Source: Liolophura sinensis
Lineage: Eukaryota > Mollusca > Polyplacophora > Chitonida > Chitonidae
Length of the DNA: 64,000 nucleotides
Direction: 5' to 3'
NCBI RefSeq assembly: GCF_032854445.1
Contig: NW_027018025.1
Location: 1-64,000, forward strand
Shown here one piece after another: positions 23,040-36,419 of the stretch. The notes beneath the pieces were generated by a model. That model worked only from the letters and a program-made list of their open reading frames with translations. It did not search any database and was not told the DNA's origin. The position numbers and the translations under genes were made by a program. Each line of letters opens with the position of its first letter. Positions within the stretch are counted from its first letter, which is position 1.

Positions 23040-24685
23040 ATGCGGAATTGAGCCAGGCATCGGCAGCTGTTGAAAAATTGCAAATTTTTCTGGTTTCCAT
23101 GGAGTAAGAGACGTTGCTGGGCACGTGATTATGACATCAATGATCATTCAATTGTCGCTACAGCCAAAAGTATTGGTCGGAGAGCAACGCGGTTTGCACC
23201 ATTCGATTTCTCGTCACAAAATACGTCGGATTAGCCTCTTACCAGCAGCACTGGAACAATTTTTCCACTTTTGCATTTTTACCTGGTCTTTTTGTTAATT
23301 GAAATCGGCTACACTGTACTCTGTACAATCGCGACTGGTCATTACTATATTCAACTTTTGACTATAAGTTATATGCCCTTCGGTAGCCCAGAAGACCTGA
23401 AATCTATGGGCTAAGCCCATTTAACTCACCCAGCAATTGTGTTACTTCTAAGTCCCAGACAATCTCAATGTCTTTATCTACGTGTAGAAAAACCACACCT
23501 TTTGTACATAAAAATCACAAGGTACTTGATACAGTCTGCTGTAAAAAGTACAACTGACAACAGACCCAGATGAATAAGGTGCCAAAAGATGCGGAATTGG
23601 GCCAGGCATCGTTAGCTGTTAAAAATTGCAAATATCCCTGGTTTCCATGGAGTAAGAGCCGTTGCTGGGCACGTGATTATGACATCAATGATCATTGAAT
23701 TGTCGCTACAGACAAAAGTATTGGTCGGAGAGCAACGCGGATTGCACCATTCGATTTCTCGTCACAAAATACGTCGGATCAGCCTCTTACTAGTAGCACT
23801 GGAACAGTTTTTCCACTTTTGCATTTTTGCCTGGTCTTTTTGTTAATTGAAACCGGCTACACTGTACTCTGTACAATCGCGACTGGTCATTACTATATTC
23901 AGCTTTTGACTATAAGTTATGTGCCCTTCGGTAGCCCAGAAGACCTGAAATCTTTGGGCCAAGCCCATTTAACTCACCCAGCAATTGTCTTATTTCTAAG
24001 TCCAAGACAATCTCAATGTCTTTATCTACGTGTAGAAAAACCACACCATTTGTACATAAAAAACACAAGGTACTTGATACAGTCTGCTGTAAAAAGTACA
24101 ACTAAACACTGACCCACATTTATCAGGTGCCAAAAGATGCGGAATTGGGCCAGGCATCGGCAGCTGTTAAAAAATTGCAAATATCCCTGGTTTCCATGGA
24201 GTAAGAGCCGTTGCTGGGCACGTGATTATGACATCAATAATCATTCAATTGTCGCTACACCCAAAAGTATTGGTCGGAGAGCAACTCGGTTTGCAGCATT
24301 CGATTTCTCGTCACAAAATACGCCGGATTAGCCTCTTACCAGCAGCACTGGAACATTTTTTCCACTTTTGCAGTTTTGCCTGGTCTTTTTGTTAATTGAA
24401 ATCGGCTACACTGTACTCTGTACAATCGCGACTGGTCATTACTATATTCAACTTTTGACTATAAGTTATGTGAACTTCGGTAGCCCAGAAGACGTCAAAT
24501 CTTTGGGCTAAGCCCATTTAACTCACCCAGCAATTGTCTTACTTCTAAGTGCAAGACAATCTCAATGTCTTTATCTACGTGTAGAAAAACCACACCTTTT
24601 GTACATAAAAATCACAAGGTACTTGATACAGTCTGCTGTAAAAAGTACAACTGAGAACAGACCCACATGAATAAGGTGCCAAAAG
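23040..24685 (+). repeat. HOR-1 copy d
   Basis: The units are at 23040, 23589 and 24137; the total is 1646 bp, equal to copies a and c. The order of class markers is the same. Private changes include CTACAGACAAAAG, CGGATCAGCC (changes the usual in-frame TAG to CAG), TATTCAGCTTTTG, CAATAATCATTC and TTTTGCAGTTTTGCC. The rear of the third unit differs from copies b and c: it has GTGAACTTCGG and the ACTGAGAACAGACC linker. Confidence 0.88.
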
Positions 24686-26332
24686 ATGCGGAATTGGGCC
24701 AGGCATCGGCAGCTGTTAAAAAATTGCAAATATCCCTGGTTTCCATGGAGTAAGAGCCGTTGCTGGGCACGTGATTATGACATCAATGATCATTCAATTG
24801 TCACTACAGCCAAAAGTATTGGTCGGAGAGCAACGCGGTTTGCACCATTCGATTTCTCGTCACAAAATACGTCGGATTAGCCTCTTACCAGCAGCACTGG
24901 AACAGTTTTTCCACTTTTGCATTTTTGCCTGGTCTTTTTGTTAATTGAAATCGGCTACACTGTACTCTGTACAATCGCGACTGGTCATTACTATATTCAA
25001 CTTTTGACTATAAGTTATGTGAACTTCGGTAGCCCAGAAGACCTGAAATCTTTGGGCTAAGCCCATTTAACTCACCCAGCAATTGCCTTACTTCTAAGTG
25101 CAAGACAATCTCAATGTCTTTATCTACGTGTAGAAAAACCACACCATTTGCACGTGAAAAACACAAGGTACTTGATACAGTCTGCTGTAAACAGTACAAC
25201 TGAACACTGACCCACTTCAGTAAGGTGCCAAAAGATGCGGAATTGAGCCAGGCATCGGCAGCTGTTGAAAAATTGCAAATTTCCCTGGTTTCCATGGAGT
25301 AAGAGACGTTGCTGGGCACGTGATTATGACATCAATGATCATTCAATTGTCACTACAGCAAAAAGTATTGGTCGGAGAGCAACGCGGTTTGCACCATTCG
25401 ATTTCTCGTCACAAAATACGTCGGATTAGCCTCTTACCAGCAGCACTGGAACAGTTTTTCCACTTTTGCATTTTTACCTGGTCTTTTTGTTAATTGAAAT
25501 CGGCTACACTGTACTCTGTACAATCGCGACTGGTCATTACTATATTCAACTTTTGACTATAAGTTATGTGCCCTTCGGTAGCCCAGAAGACCTGAAATCT
25601 TTGGGCTAAGTCCATTTAACTTACCCAGCAATTGCCTTACTTCTAAGTGCAAGACAATCTCAATGTCTTTATCTACGTGTAGAAAAACCACACCTTTTGT
25701 ACGTGAAAAACACAAGGTACTTGATACAGTCTGCTGTAAAAAGTACAACTGAACACTGACCCACTTCAGTAAGGTACCAAAAGATGTGGAATTGAGCCAG
25801 GCATCGGCAGCTGTTGAAAAATTGCAAATTTTCCTGGTTTCCATGGAGTAAGAGCCTTTGCTGAGCACGTGATTATGACATCAATGATCATTGAATTGTC
25901 ACTACAGCCAAAAGTATTGGTCGGAGAGCAACGCGGTTTGCACCATTCGATTTCTCGTCACAAAATACGTCGGATTAGCCTCTTACCAGCAGCACTGGAA
26001 CAGTTTTTCCAATTTTGCATTTTTGCCTGGTCTTTTTGTTAATTGAAATCGGCTACACTGTACTCTGTACAATCGCGACTGGTCATTACTATATTCAACT
26101 TTTGACTATAAGTTATGTGCCCTTCGGTAGCCCAGAAGACGACAAATCTTTGGGCGAAGCCCATTTAACTCACCCAGCAATTGCCTTACTTCTAAGTGCA
26201 AGACAATCTCAATGTCTTTATCTACGTGTAGAAAAACCACACCATTTGCACGTGAAAAACACAAGGTACTTGATACAGTCTGCTGTAAACAGTACAACTG
26301 AACACTCACCCACTTTAGTAAGGTGCCAAAAG
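24686..26332 (+). repeat. Three units (24686, 25235, 25784)
   Basis: All intervals are 549 bp. Unit 24686 has GTGAACTTCGG in its rear. Unit 25235 has CTACAGCAAAAAG, a GGGCTAAGTCC stem change and CTTACCCAGC. Unit 25784 begins ATGTGGAATTG and has GAGCCTTTGCTGAGCACGTG. GCTGAGCACGTG is shared with unit 15331, so 14.8-16.4 kb and 25.2-26.4 kb are related blocks. Confidence 0.9.
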
Positions 26333-27978
26333 ATGCGGAAATGAGCCAGGCATCGGCAGCTGTTGAAAAATTCCAAATTTCCCTGGTTTCCATGGAGTAA
26401 GAGCCGTTGCTGGGCACGTGATTATGACATCAATGATCATTCAATTGTCACTACAGCCAAAAGTGTTGGTCGGAGAGCAACGCGGTTTGCACCATTCGAT
26501 TTCTCGTCACAAAATACGTCGGATTAGCCTCTTACCAGCAGCACTGGAACAGTTTTTCCACTTTTGCATTTTTGCCTGGTCTTTTTGTTAATTGAAATCG
26601 GCTACACTGTACTCTGTACAATCGCGACTGGTCATTACTATATTCAACTTTTGACTATAAGTTATGTGCCCTTCGGTAGCCCAGAAGACCTGAAATCTAT
26701 GGGCTAAGCCCATTTAACTCACCCAGCAATTGTGTTACTTCTAAGTCCCAGACAATCTCAATGTCTTTATCTACGTGTAGAAAAACCACACCTTTTGTAC
26801 ATAAAAATCACAAGGTACTTGATACAGCCTGCTGTAAAAAGTACAACTGACAACAGACCCAGATGAATAAGGTGCCAAAAGATGCGGAATTGGGCCAGGC
26901 ATCGTTAGCTGTTAAAAATTGCAAATATCCCTGGTTTCCATGGAGTAAGAGCCGTTGCTGGGCACGTGATTATGACATAAATGATCATTGAATTGTCGCT
27001 ACAGCCAAAAGTATTGGTCGGAGAGCAACGTGGATTGCACCATTCGATTTCTCGTCACAAAATACGTCGGATTAGCCTCTTACTAGTAGCACTGGAAGAG
27101 TTTTTCCACTTTTGCATTTTTGCCTGGTCTTTTTGTTAATTGAAACCGGCTACACTGTACTCTGTACAATCGCGACTGGTCATTACTATATTCAACTTTT
27201 GACTATACGTTATGTGCCCTTCGGTAGCCCAGAAGACCTGAAATCTTTGGGCCAAGCCCATTTAACTCACCCAGCAATTGTCTTATTTCTAAGTCCAAGA
27301 CAATCTCAATGTCTTTATCTACGTGTAGAAAAACCACACCATTTGTACATAAAAAACACAAGGTACTTGATACAGTCTGCTGTAAAAAGTACAACTAAAC
27401 ACTGACCCACATTTATCAGGTGCCAAAAGATGCGGAATTGGGCCAGGCATCGGCAGCTGTTAAAAAATTGCAAATATCCCTGGTTTCCAATGAGTAAGAG
27501 CCGTTGCTGGGCACGTGATTATGACATCATTGATCATTCAATTGTCGCTACAGCCAAAAGTATTGGTCGGAGAGCAACTCGGTTTGCAGCATTCGATTTC
27601 TCGTCACAAAATACGCCGGATTAGCCTCTTACCAGCAGCACTGGAACATTTTTTCCACTTTTGCATTTTTGCCTGGTCTTTTTGTTAATTGAAATCGGCT
27701 ACACTGTACTCTGTACAATCGCGACTGGTCATTACTATATTCAACTTTTGACTATAAGTTATGTGCCCTTCGGTAGCCCAGAAGACGTCAAATCTTTGGG
27801 CTAAGCCCATTTAACTCACCCAGCAATTGTCTTACTTCTAAGTGCAAGACAATCTCAATGTCTTTATCTACGTGTAGAAAAACCACACCTTTTGTACATA
27901 AAAATCACAAGGTACTTGATACAGTCTGCTGTAAAAAGTACAACTGAGAACAGACCCACATGAATAAGGTGCCAAAAG
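26333..27978 (+). repeat. HOR-1 copy e, detached
   Basis: The units are at 26333, 26882 and 27430, with total length 1646 bp. The class order matches copies a-d: CTGAAATCTATGGGC rear, then GCATCGTTAGCTGTTAAAAATTGC with ACATAAATGATCATTG, then CAACTCGGTTTGCAGC with TACGCCGG. Private changes are GCGGAAATGAGCC, AATTCCAAATTTCC, GGAAGAGTTTTTCC and TTTCCAATGAGTAAG, the last of which destroys the CCATGG palindrome. Confidence 0.87.
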
Positions 27979-30900
27979 ATGCGGAATTGGGCCAGGCATC
28001 GGCAGCTGTTGAAAAATTGCAAATATCCCTGGTTTCCATGGAGTAAGAGACGTTGCTGGGCACGTGATTATGACATCAATGATCATTCAATTGTCACTAC
28101 AGCCAAAAGTATTGGTCGGAGAGCAACGCGGTTTGCACCATTCGATTTCTCGTCACAAAATACGTCGGATTAGCCTCTTACCAGCAGCACTGGAACAGTT
28201 TTTCCACTTTTGCATTTTTGCCTGGTCTTTTTGTTAATTGAAATCGGCTACACTGTACTCTGTACAATCGCGACTGGTCATTACTATATTCAACTTTTGA
28301 CTATAAGTTATGTGCCCTTCGGTAGCCCAGAAGACGACAAATCTTTGGGCTAAGGCCATTTAACTCACCCAGCATATGTCTTACTTCTAAGTGCAAGACA
28401 ATCTCAATGTCTTTACCTACGTGTAGAAAAACCACACCTTTTGTACATAAAAATCACAAGGTACTTGATACAGTCTGCTGTAAAAAGTACAACTGACAAC
28501 AGACCCACATGAATAAGGTGCCAAAAGATGCGGAATTGAGCCAGGCATCGGCAGCTGTTGAAAAATTGCAAATTTCCATGGTTTCCATGGAGTAAGAGAC
28601 GTTGCTGGGCACGTGATTATGACATCAATGATCATTCAATTGTCACTACAGCCAAAAGTATTGGTCGGAGAGCAACGCGGTTTGTACCATTCGATTTGTC
28701 GTCACAAAATACGTCGGATTAGCCTCTTACCAGCAGCACTGGAACAATTTTTTGAATTTTGCATTTTTGCCTGGTCTTTTTGTTAATTGAATCGGCTACA
28801 CTGTACTATGTACCATCGCGACTGGTCATTACTATATTCAACTTTTGACTATATGTTATGTGCCCTTCGGTAGCCCAGAAGACGTCAAATCTTTGGGCTA
28901 AGCCCATTTAACTCACCCAGCAATTGCCTTACTTCTAAGTCCAAGACAATCTCAATGTCTTTATCTACGTGTAGAAAAACCACACCATTTGTACATAAAA
29001 AACACAAGGTACTTGATACAGTCTGCTGTAAAAAGTACAACTAAACACTGACCCACTTCAGTAAGGTACCAAAAGATGCGGAATTGAGCCAGGCATCGGC
29101 AGCTGTTGAAAAATTGCAAATTTCCCTGGTTTCCATGGAGTAAGAGCCGTTGCTGGGCACGTGATTATGACATCAATGATCATTCAATTGTCGCTACAGC
29201 CAAAAGTATTGGTCGGAGAGCAACGCGGTTTGCAGCATTCGATTTCTCGTCACAAAATACGTCGGAATAGCCTCTTACCAGCAGCACTGGAACAGTTTTT
29301 CCACTTTTGCATTTTTACCTGGTCTTTTTGTTAATTGAAATGGGCTACACTGTACTCTGTACAATCGCGACTGGTCATTACTATATTCAACTTTTGACTA
29401 TAAGTTATGTGCCCTTCGGTAGCCCAGAAGACCTGAAATCTTTGGGCTAAGCCCATTTAACTCACCCAGCAATTGTGTTACTTCTAAGTCCCAGAAAATC
29501 TCAATGTCTTTATCTACGTGTAGAAAAACCACACCTTTTGTACATAAAAATCACAAGGTACTTGATACAGTCTGCTGTAAAAAGTACAACTGACAACAGA
29601 CCCAGATGAATAAGGTGCCAAAAGATGCGGAATTGGGCCAGGCATCGTTAGCTGTTAAAAATTGCAAATATCCCTGGTTTCCATGGAGTAAGAGCCGTTG
29701 CTGGGCACGTGATTATGACATAAATGATCATTGAATTGTCGCTACAGCCAAAAGTATTGGTCGGAGAGCAACTCGGTTTGCAGCATTCGATTTCTCGTCA
29801 CAAAATACGCCGGAGTAGCCTCTTACCAGCAGCACTGGAACATTTTTTCCACTTTTGCATTTTTGCCTGGTCTTTTTGTTAATTGAAATCGGCTACACTG
29901 TACTCTGTACAATCGCGACTGGTCATTACTATATTCAACTTTTGACTATAAGTTATGTGCCCTTCGGTAGCCCAGAAGACGTCAAATCTTTGGGCTAAGC
30001 CCATTTAACTCACCCAGGAATTGTCTTACTTCTAAGTCGAAGACAATCTCAATGTCTTTATCTACGTGTAGAAAAACTACACCTTTTGTACATAAAAATC
30101 ACAAGGTACTTGATACAGTCTGCTGTAAAAAGTACAACTGAGAACAGACCCACATGAATAAGGTGCCAAAAGATGCGGAATTGGGCAAGGCATCGGCAGC
30201 TGTTGAAAAATTGCAAATTTCCCTGGTTTCCATGGAGTAAGAGCCGTTGCTACGCACGTGATTATGACATCAATGATCATTCAATTGTCGCTACAGCCAA
30301 AAGTATTGGTCGGAGAGCAACGCGGATTGCACCATTCGATTTCTCGTCACAAAATACGTCGGATTAGCCTTTTACCAGCAGCACTGGAACAATTTTTCCA
30401 ATTTTGCATTTTTGCCTGGTCTTTTTGTTAATTAAAATCGGCTACACTGTACTCTGTACAATCGCGACTGGTCATTACTATATTCAACTTTTGACTATAA
30501 GTTATGTGCCCCTTCGGTAGCCCAGAAGACGACAAGTCTTTGGGCCAAGCCCATTTAACTCACCCAGCAATTGCCTTACTTCTAAGTGCAAGACAATCTC
30601 AATGTCTTTATCTACGTGTAGAAAAACCACACCATTTGTACATGAAAAACACAAGGTACTTGATACAGTCTGCTGTAAAAAGTACAACTGAACACTGACC
30701 CACTTCAGTAAGGTACCAAAAGATGCGGAATTGGGCCAGGCATCGGCAGCTGTTGAAAAATTGCAAATTTCCCTGGTTTCCATGGAGGAAGAGACGTTGC
30801 TGGGCACGTGATTATGACATCAATGATCATTCAATTGTCACTACAGCCAAAAGTATTGGTCGGAGAGCAACGCGGTTTGCACCATTCGATTTCTCGTCAC

Positions 30901-31271
30901 AAAATACGTCGGATTAGCCTCTTACCAGCAGCACTGGAACAGTTTTTCCACTTTTGCATTTTTACCTGGTCTTTTTGTTAATTGAAATCGGCTACACTGT
31001 ACTCTGTACAATCGCGACTGGTCATTACTATATTCAACTTTTGACTATATGTTATGTGCCCTTCGGTAGCCCAGAAGAACTAAAATCTTTGGGCTAAGCC
31101 CATTTAACTCACCCAGCAATTGTCTTACTTCTAAGTCCAAGACAATCTCAATGTCTTTATCTACGTGTAGAAAAACCACACCTTTTGTACATAAAAATCA
31201 CAAGGTACTTGATACAGTCTGCTGTAAAAAGTACAACTAAACACTGACCCACATTTATCAGGTGCCAAAAG
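27979..31271 (+). repeat. Six units (27979, 28528, 29076, 29625, 30173, 30723)
   Basis: Intervals are 548-550 bp. Unit 28528 shares TTCCATGGTTTCC, TTTTTTGAATTTTGC and TGTACTATGTACC with 14231. Unit 29076 is preceded by a hybrid linker (CTAAACACTG plus CACTTCAGTAAGGTACC). Unit 29625 has the front of HOR-1 member two and the rear of member three. Unit 30173 has GGGCAAGGCATCGG, as in 7436 and 45409. Unit 30723 has CATGGAGGAAGAGACG, as in 36420 and 45957. Confidence 0.9.
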
Positions 31272-33467
31272 ATGCGGAATTGAGCCAGGCATCGGCAGCT
31301 GTTGAAAAATTGCAAATTTCCCTGGTTTCCATGGAGTAAGAGACGTTGCTGGGCACGTGATTATGACATAAATGATCATTCAATTGTCGCTACAGCCAAA
31401 AGCATTGGTCGGAGAGCAACTCGGTTTGCAGCATTCGATTTCTCGTCACAAAATACGTCGGATTAGCCTCTTACCAGCAGCACTGGAACATTTTTTCCAC
31501 TTTTGCATTTTTGCCTGGTCTTTTTGTTAATTGAAATCGGCTACACTGTACTCTGTACAATCGCGACTGGTCATTACTATATTCAACTTTTGACTATAAG
31601 TTATGTGCCCTTCGGTAGCCCAGAAGACGTCAAATCTTTGGGCCAAGCCCATTTAACTCACCCAGCAATTGTCTTATTTCTAAGTGCAAGACAATCTCAA
31701 TGTCTTTATCTACGTGTAGAAAAACCACACCATTTGTACATAAAAAACACAAGGTACTTGATACAGTCTGCTGTAAAAAGTACAACTAAACACTGACCCA
31801 CATTTATCAGGTGCCAAAAGATGCGGAATTGGGCCAGGCATCGGCAGCTGTTAAAAAATTGCAAATATCCCTGCTTTCCATGGAGTAAGAGCCGTTGCTG
31901 GGCACGTGATTATGACATCAATGATCATTCAATTGTCGCTACAGCCAAAAGTATTGGTTGGAGAGCAACGCGGTTTGCACCATTCGATTTCTCGTCACAA
32001 AATACTTCGGATTAGCCTCTTACCAGCAGCACTGGAACAGTTTTTCCACTTTTGCATTTTTGCCTGGTCTTTTTGTTAATTGAAATCGGCTACACTGTAC
32101 TCTGTACAATCGCGACTGGTCATTACTATATTCAACTTTTGACTATAAGTTATGTGCCCTTCGGTAGCCCAGAAGATCTGAAATCTTTGGGCCAAGCCCA
32201 TTTAACTCACCCAGCAATTGTCTTATTTCTAAGTGCAAGACAATCTCAATGTCTTTATCTACGTGTAGAAAAACCAGACCATTTGTACATAAAAAACACA
32301 AGGTACTTGATACAGTCTGCTGTAAAAAGTACAACTAAACACTGACCCACATTTATCAGGTGCCAAAAGATGCGGAATTGGGCCAGGCATCGGCAGCTGT
32401 TAAAAAATTGCAAATATCCCTGCTTTCCATGGAGTAAGAGCCGTTGCTGGGCACGTGATTATGACATCAATGATCATTCAATTGTCGCTACAGCCAAATG
32501 TGTTGGTCGGAGAGCAACGCGGTTTGCACCATTCGATTTCTCGTCACAAAATACGCCGGATTAGCCTCTTACCAGCAGCACTGGAACATTTTTTCCACTT
32601 TTGCATTTTTGCATGGTGTTTTTGTTAATTGAAATCGGCTACACTGTACTCTGTACAATCGCGACTGGTCATTACTATATTCAACTTTTGACTATAACTT
32701 ATGTGCCCTTCGGTAGCCCAGAAGACGTCAAATCTTTGGGCTTAGCCCATTTAACTCACCCAGCAATTGTCTTACTTCTAAGTCGAAGACAATCTCAATG
32801 TCTTTATCTACGTGTAGAAAAACCACACCATTTGTACATGAAAAACACAAGGTACTTGATACAGTCTGCTGTAAAAAGTACAACTAAACACTGACCCACA
32901 TTTATAAGGTGCCAAAAGATGCGGAATTGGGCCAGGCATCGGCAGCTGTTAAAAAATTGCAAATATCCCTGGTTTCCATGGAGTAAGAGCCGTTGCTGGG
33001 CACGTGATTATGACATCAATGATCATTCAATTGTCACTACAGCCAAAAGTATTGGTTGGAGAGCAACGCGGTTTGCACCATTCGATTTTTCGTTATAAAA
33101 TACGTCGGATTAGCCTCTTACCAGCAGCACTAGAACAGTTTTTCCACTTTTGCATTTTTGCCTGGTCTTTTTGTTAATTGAAATCGGCTACACTGTACTC
33201 TGTACAATCGCGACTGGTCATTACTATATTCAACTTTTGACTATAAGTTATGTGCCCTTCGGTAGCCCAGAAGACCTGAAATCTTTGGGCCAAGCCCATT
33301 TAACTCACCCAGCAATTGTCTTATTTCTAAGTCCAAGACAATCTCAATGTCTTTATCTACGTGTAGAAAAACCACACCATTTGTAGGTGAAAAACACAAG
33401 GTACTTGATACAGTCTGCTGTAAAAAGTACAACTAAACACTGACCCACATTTATAAGGTGCCAAAAG
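31272..33467 (+). repeat. Four units (31272, 31821, 32370, 32919) preceding a short unit
   Basis: All intervals are 549 bp. Unit 31272 has AGCATTGGTCGG and CAACTCGGTTTGCAGC, the same variant as the left edge of the window. Units 31821, 32370 and 32919 correspond to 428, 975 and 1530. Their markers are CTGCTTTCC, AAATGTGTTGG with GCATGGTGTTTTTG, and TTTTTCGTTATAAAATACG with GTAGGTGAAAAAC. This is the clean version of the left end of the window. Confidence 0.92.
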
Positions 33468-33674
33468 ATGCGGAATTGGGCCAGGCATCGGTAGCTGTTA
33501 AAAAATTGCAAATATCCCTGGTTTCCATGGAGTAAGAGCCGTTGCTACGCACGTAATTATGACATCAGTATAGAAAAACCAGACCATTTGTACATAAAAA
33601 ACACAAGGTACTTGATACAGTCTGCTGTAAAAAATACAACTAAACACTGACCCCCATTTAAAAGGTGCCAAAAG
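33468..33674 (+). repeat. Short 207 bp satellite unit (copy 4)
   Basis: The junction is at about 33567 within GACATCAGTATAGAAAAACC, followed by AGACCATTTGTACATAAAAAAC and the CCCCATTTAAAAGG linker. The E-box region reads CTACGCACGTAATT, so CACGTG is lost here. It corresponds to the short unit at 2080. Confidence 0.94.
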
Positions 33675-36419
33675 ATGCGGAATTGGGCCAGGCATCGGCA
33701 GCTGTTAAAAAATTGCAAATATTACTGGTTTCCATGGAGTAAGAGCCGTTGCTGGGCACGTGATTATGACATCAATGATCATTCAATTGTCGCTACAGCC
33801 AAAAGTATTGGTCGGAGAGCAACGCGGTTTGCACCATTCGATTTCTCGTCACAAAATACGTCGGATTAGCCTCTTACCAGCAGCACTGGAACATTTTTTC
33901 CACTTTTGCATTTTTGCCTGGTCTTTTTGTTAATTGAAATCGGCTACACTGTACTCTGTACAATCGCGACTGCTCATTACTATATTCAAATTTTGACTAT
34001 AAGTTATGTGCCCTTCGGTAGCCCAGAAAACGCCATTTCATTGGGCTAAGCCCATTTAACTCACCCAGCAATTGCCTTACTTCTAAGTGCAAGACAATCT
34101 CAATGTCTTTATCTACGTGTAGAAAAACCACACCATTTGTACATGAAAAACACAAGGTACTTGATACAGTCTGCTGTAAAAAGTACAACTGAACACTGAC
34201 CCACTTCAGTAAGGTGCCAAAAGATGCGGAATTGAGCCAGGTATCGGCAGCTGTTGAAAAATTGCAAATTTCCCTGGTTTCCATGGAGTAAGAGCCGTTG
34301 CTGTGCACGAGATTATGACATCAATGATCATTCAATTGTCACTACAGCCAAAAGTATTGGTCGGAGAGCAACGCGGTTTGCACCATTCGATTTGTCGTCA
34401 CAAAATACGTCGGATTAGCCTCTTACCACCAGCACTAGAACAGTTTTTCCACTTTTGCATTTTTACCTGGTCTTCTTGTTAATTGAAATCGGCTACACTG
34501 TACTCTGTACAATCGCGACTGGTCATTACTATATTCAACTTTTGACTATAAGTTATGTGCCCTTCGGTAGCCCAGAAGACCTCAAATCTTTGGGCCAAGC
34601 CCATTTAACTCACCCAGCAATTGTCTTACTTCTAAGTCCAAGACAATCTCAATGTCTTTATCTACGTGTAGAAAAACCACACCATTTGTACATAAAAAAC
34701 ACAAGGTACTTGATACAGTCTGCTGTAAAAAATACAACTAAACACTGACCCACATTTATCAGGTGCCAAAAGATGCGGAATTGGGCCAGGCATCGGTAGC
34801 TGTTAAAAAATTGCAAATATCCCTGGTTTCCATGGAGTAAGAGCCGTTGCTCCGCACGTAATTATGACATCAATGATGATTGAATTGTCACTACAGCCAA
34901 AAGTATTGGTCGGAGAGCAACGCGGTTTGCAGCATTCGATTTCTCGTCACAAAATACGTCGGATTAGCTTCTTACCAGCAGCACTGGAACATTTTTTCGA
35001 ATTTTGCATTTTTGCCTGGTCTTTTTGTTAATTGAAATCGGCTACACTGTACTCTGTACAATCGCGACTGGTCATTACTATATTCAACTTTTGACTATAA
35101 GTTATGTGCCTTTCGGCAGCCCAGAAGACCTGAAATCTTTGGGCTAAGCGCATTTAACTCACCCAGCAATTGTGTCACTTCTAAGTGCAAGACAATCTCA
35201 ATGTCTTTAATTACGTGTAGAAAAACCACACCTTTTGTACATAAAAATCACAAGGTACTTGATACAGTCTGCTGTAAAAAGTACAACTGACAACAGACCC
35301 ACATGAATAAGGTGCCAAAAGATGCGGAATTTAGCCAGGCATCGGCAGCTGTTGAAAAATTGCAAATTTTCCTGGTTTCCATGGAGTAAGAGCCGTTGCT
35401 GGGCACGTGATTATGACATCAATGATCATTCAATTGTCACTACAGCCAAAAGTATTGGTCGGAGATCAACGCGGTTTGTACCATTCGATTTCTCTTTACA
35501 AAATACGTCGGATTAGCCTCTTGTCAGCAGCACTGGAACAATTTTTCGAATTTTGCATTTTTGCCTGGTCTTTTTGTTAATTGAAATCGGCTACACTGTA
35601 CTCTGTACAACCGCGACTGGTCATTACTATATTCAACTATTGACTATATGTTATGTGCCCTTCGGTAGCCCAGAAGACGTCAAATCTTTGGGCTAAGCCC
35701 ATTTAACTCACCCAGCAATTGTCTTACTTCTAAGTCCAAGACAATCTCAATGTCTTTATCTACGTGTAGAAAAACCACACCATTTGTACATGAAAAACAC
35801 AAGGTACTTGATACAGTCTGCTGTAAAAAGTACAACTGAACACTGACCCACTTCAGTAAGGTGCCAAAAGATGAGGAATTGAGCCAGGCATCGGCAGCTG
35901 TTGAAAAATTGCAAATTTCCCTGGTTTCCATGGAGTAAGAGCCGTTGCTACGCACGTGATTATGACATAAATGATCATTCAATTGTCGCTACAGCCAAAA
36001 GTATTGGTCGGAGAGCAACGCAGATTGCACCATTCGATTTCTCGTCACAAAATACGTCGGATTAGCCTCTTACTAGTTGCACTGGAACAGTTTTTCCACT
36101 TTTGCATTATTGCCTGGTCTTTTTGTTAATTGAAATCGGCTACACTGTACTCTGTACAATCGCGACTGGTCATTACTATATTCAACTTTTGACTATATGT
36201 TATGTGCCCTTCGGTAGCCCAGAAGACGACAAGTCTTTGGGCCAAGCCCATTTAACTCACCCAGCAATTGCCTTACTTCTAAGTGCAAGACAATCTCAAT
36301 GTCTTTATCTACGTGTAGAAAAACCACACCATTTGTACGTGAAAAACACAAGGTACTTGATACAGTCTGCTGTAAAAAGTACAACTGAACACTGACCCAC
36401 TTCAGTAAGGTACCAAAAG
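33675..36419 (+). repeat. Five units (33675, 34224, 34773, 35322, 35871)
   Basis: All intervals are 549 bp. The block matches 2287/4142, 4690, 5239, 5789 and 6338 in order. Shared markers are CAAATATTACTGG, GAAAACGCCATTTCATTGG, GTGCACGAGATT, CTCCGCACGTAATT, GATCAACGCGGTTTGTACC with TCTCTTTACAAA, and ATGAGGAATTG with GCATTATTGCC. The offset is 29533-29534 bp from 4690 onward. The 1.86 kb duplication of the left end is absent. Confidence 0.92.
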
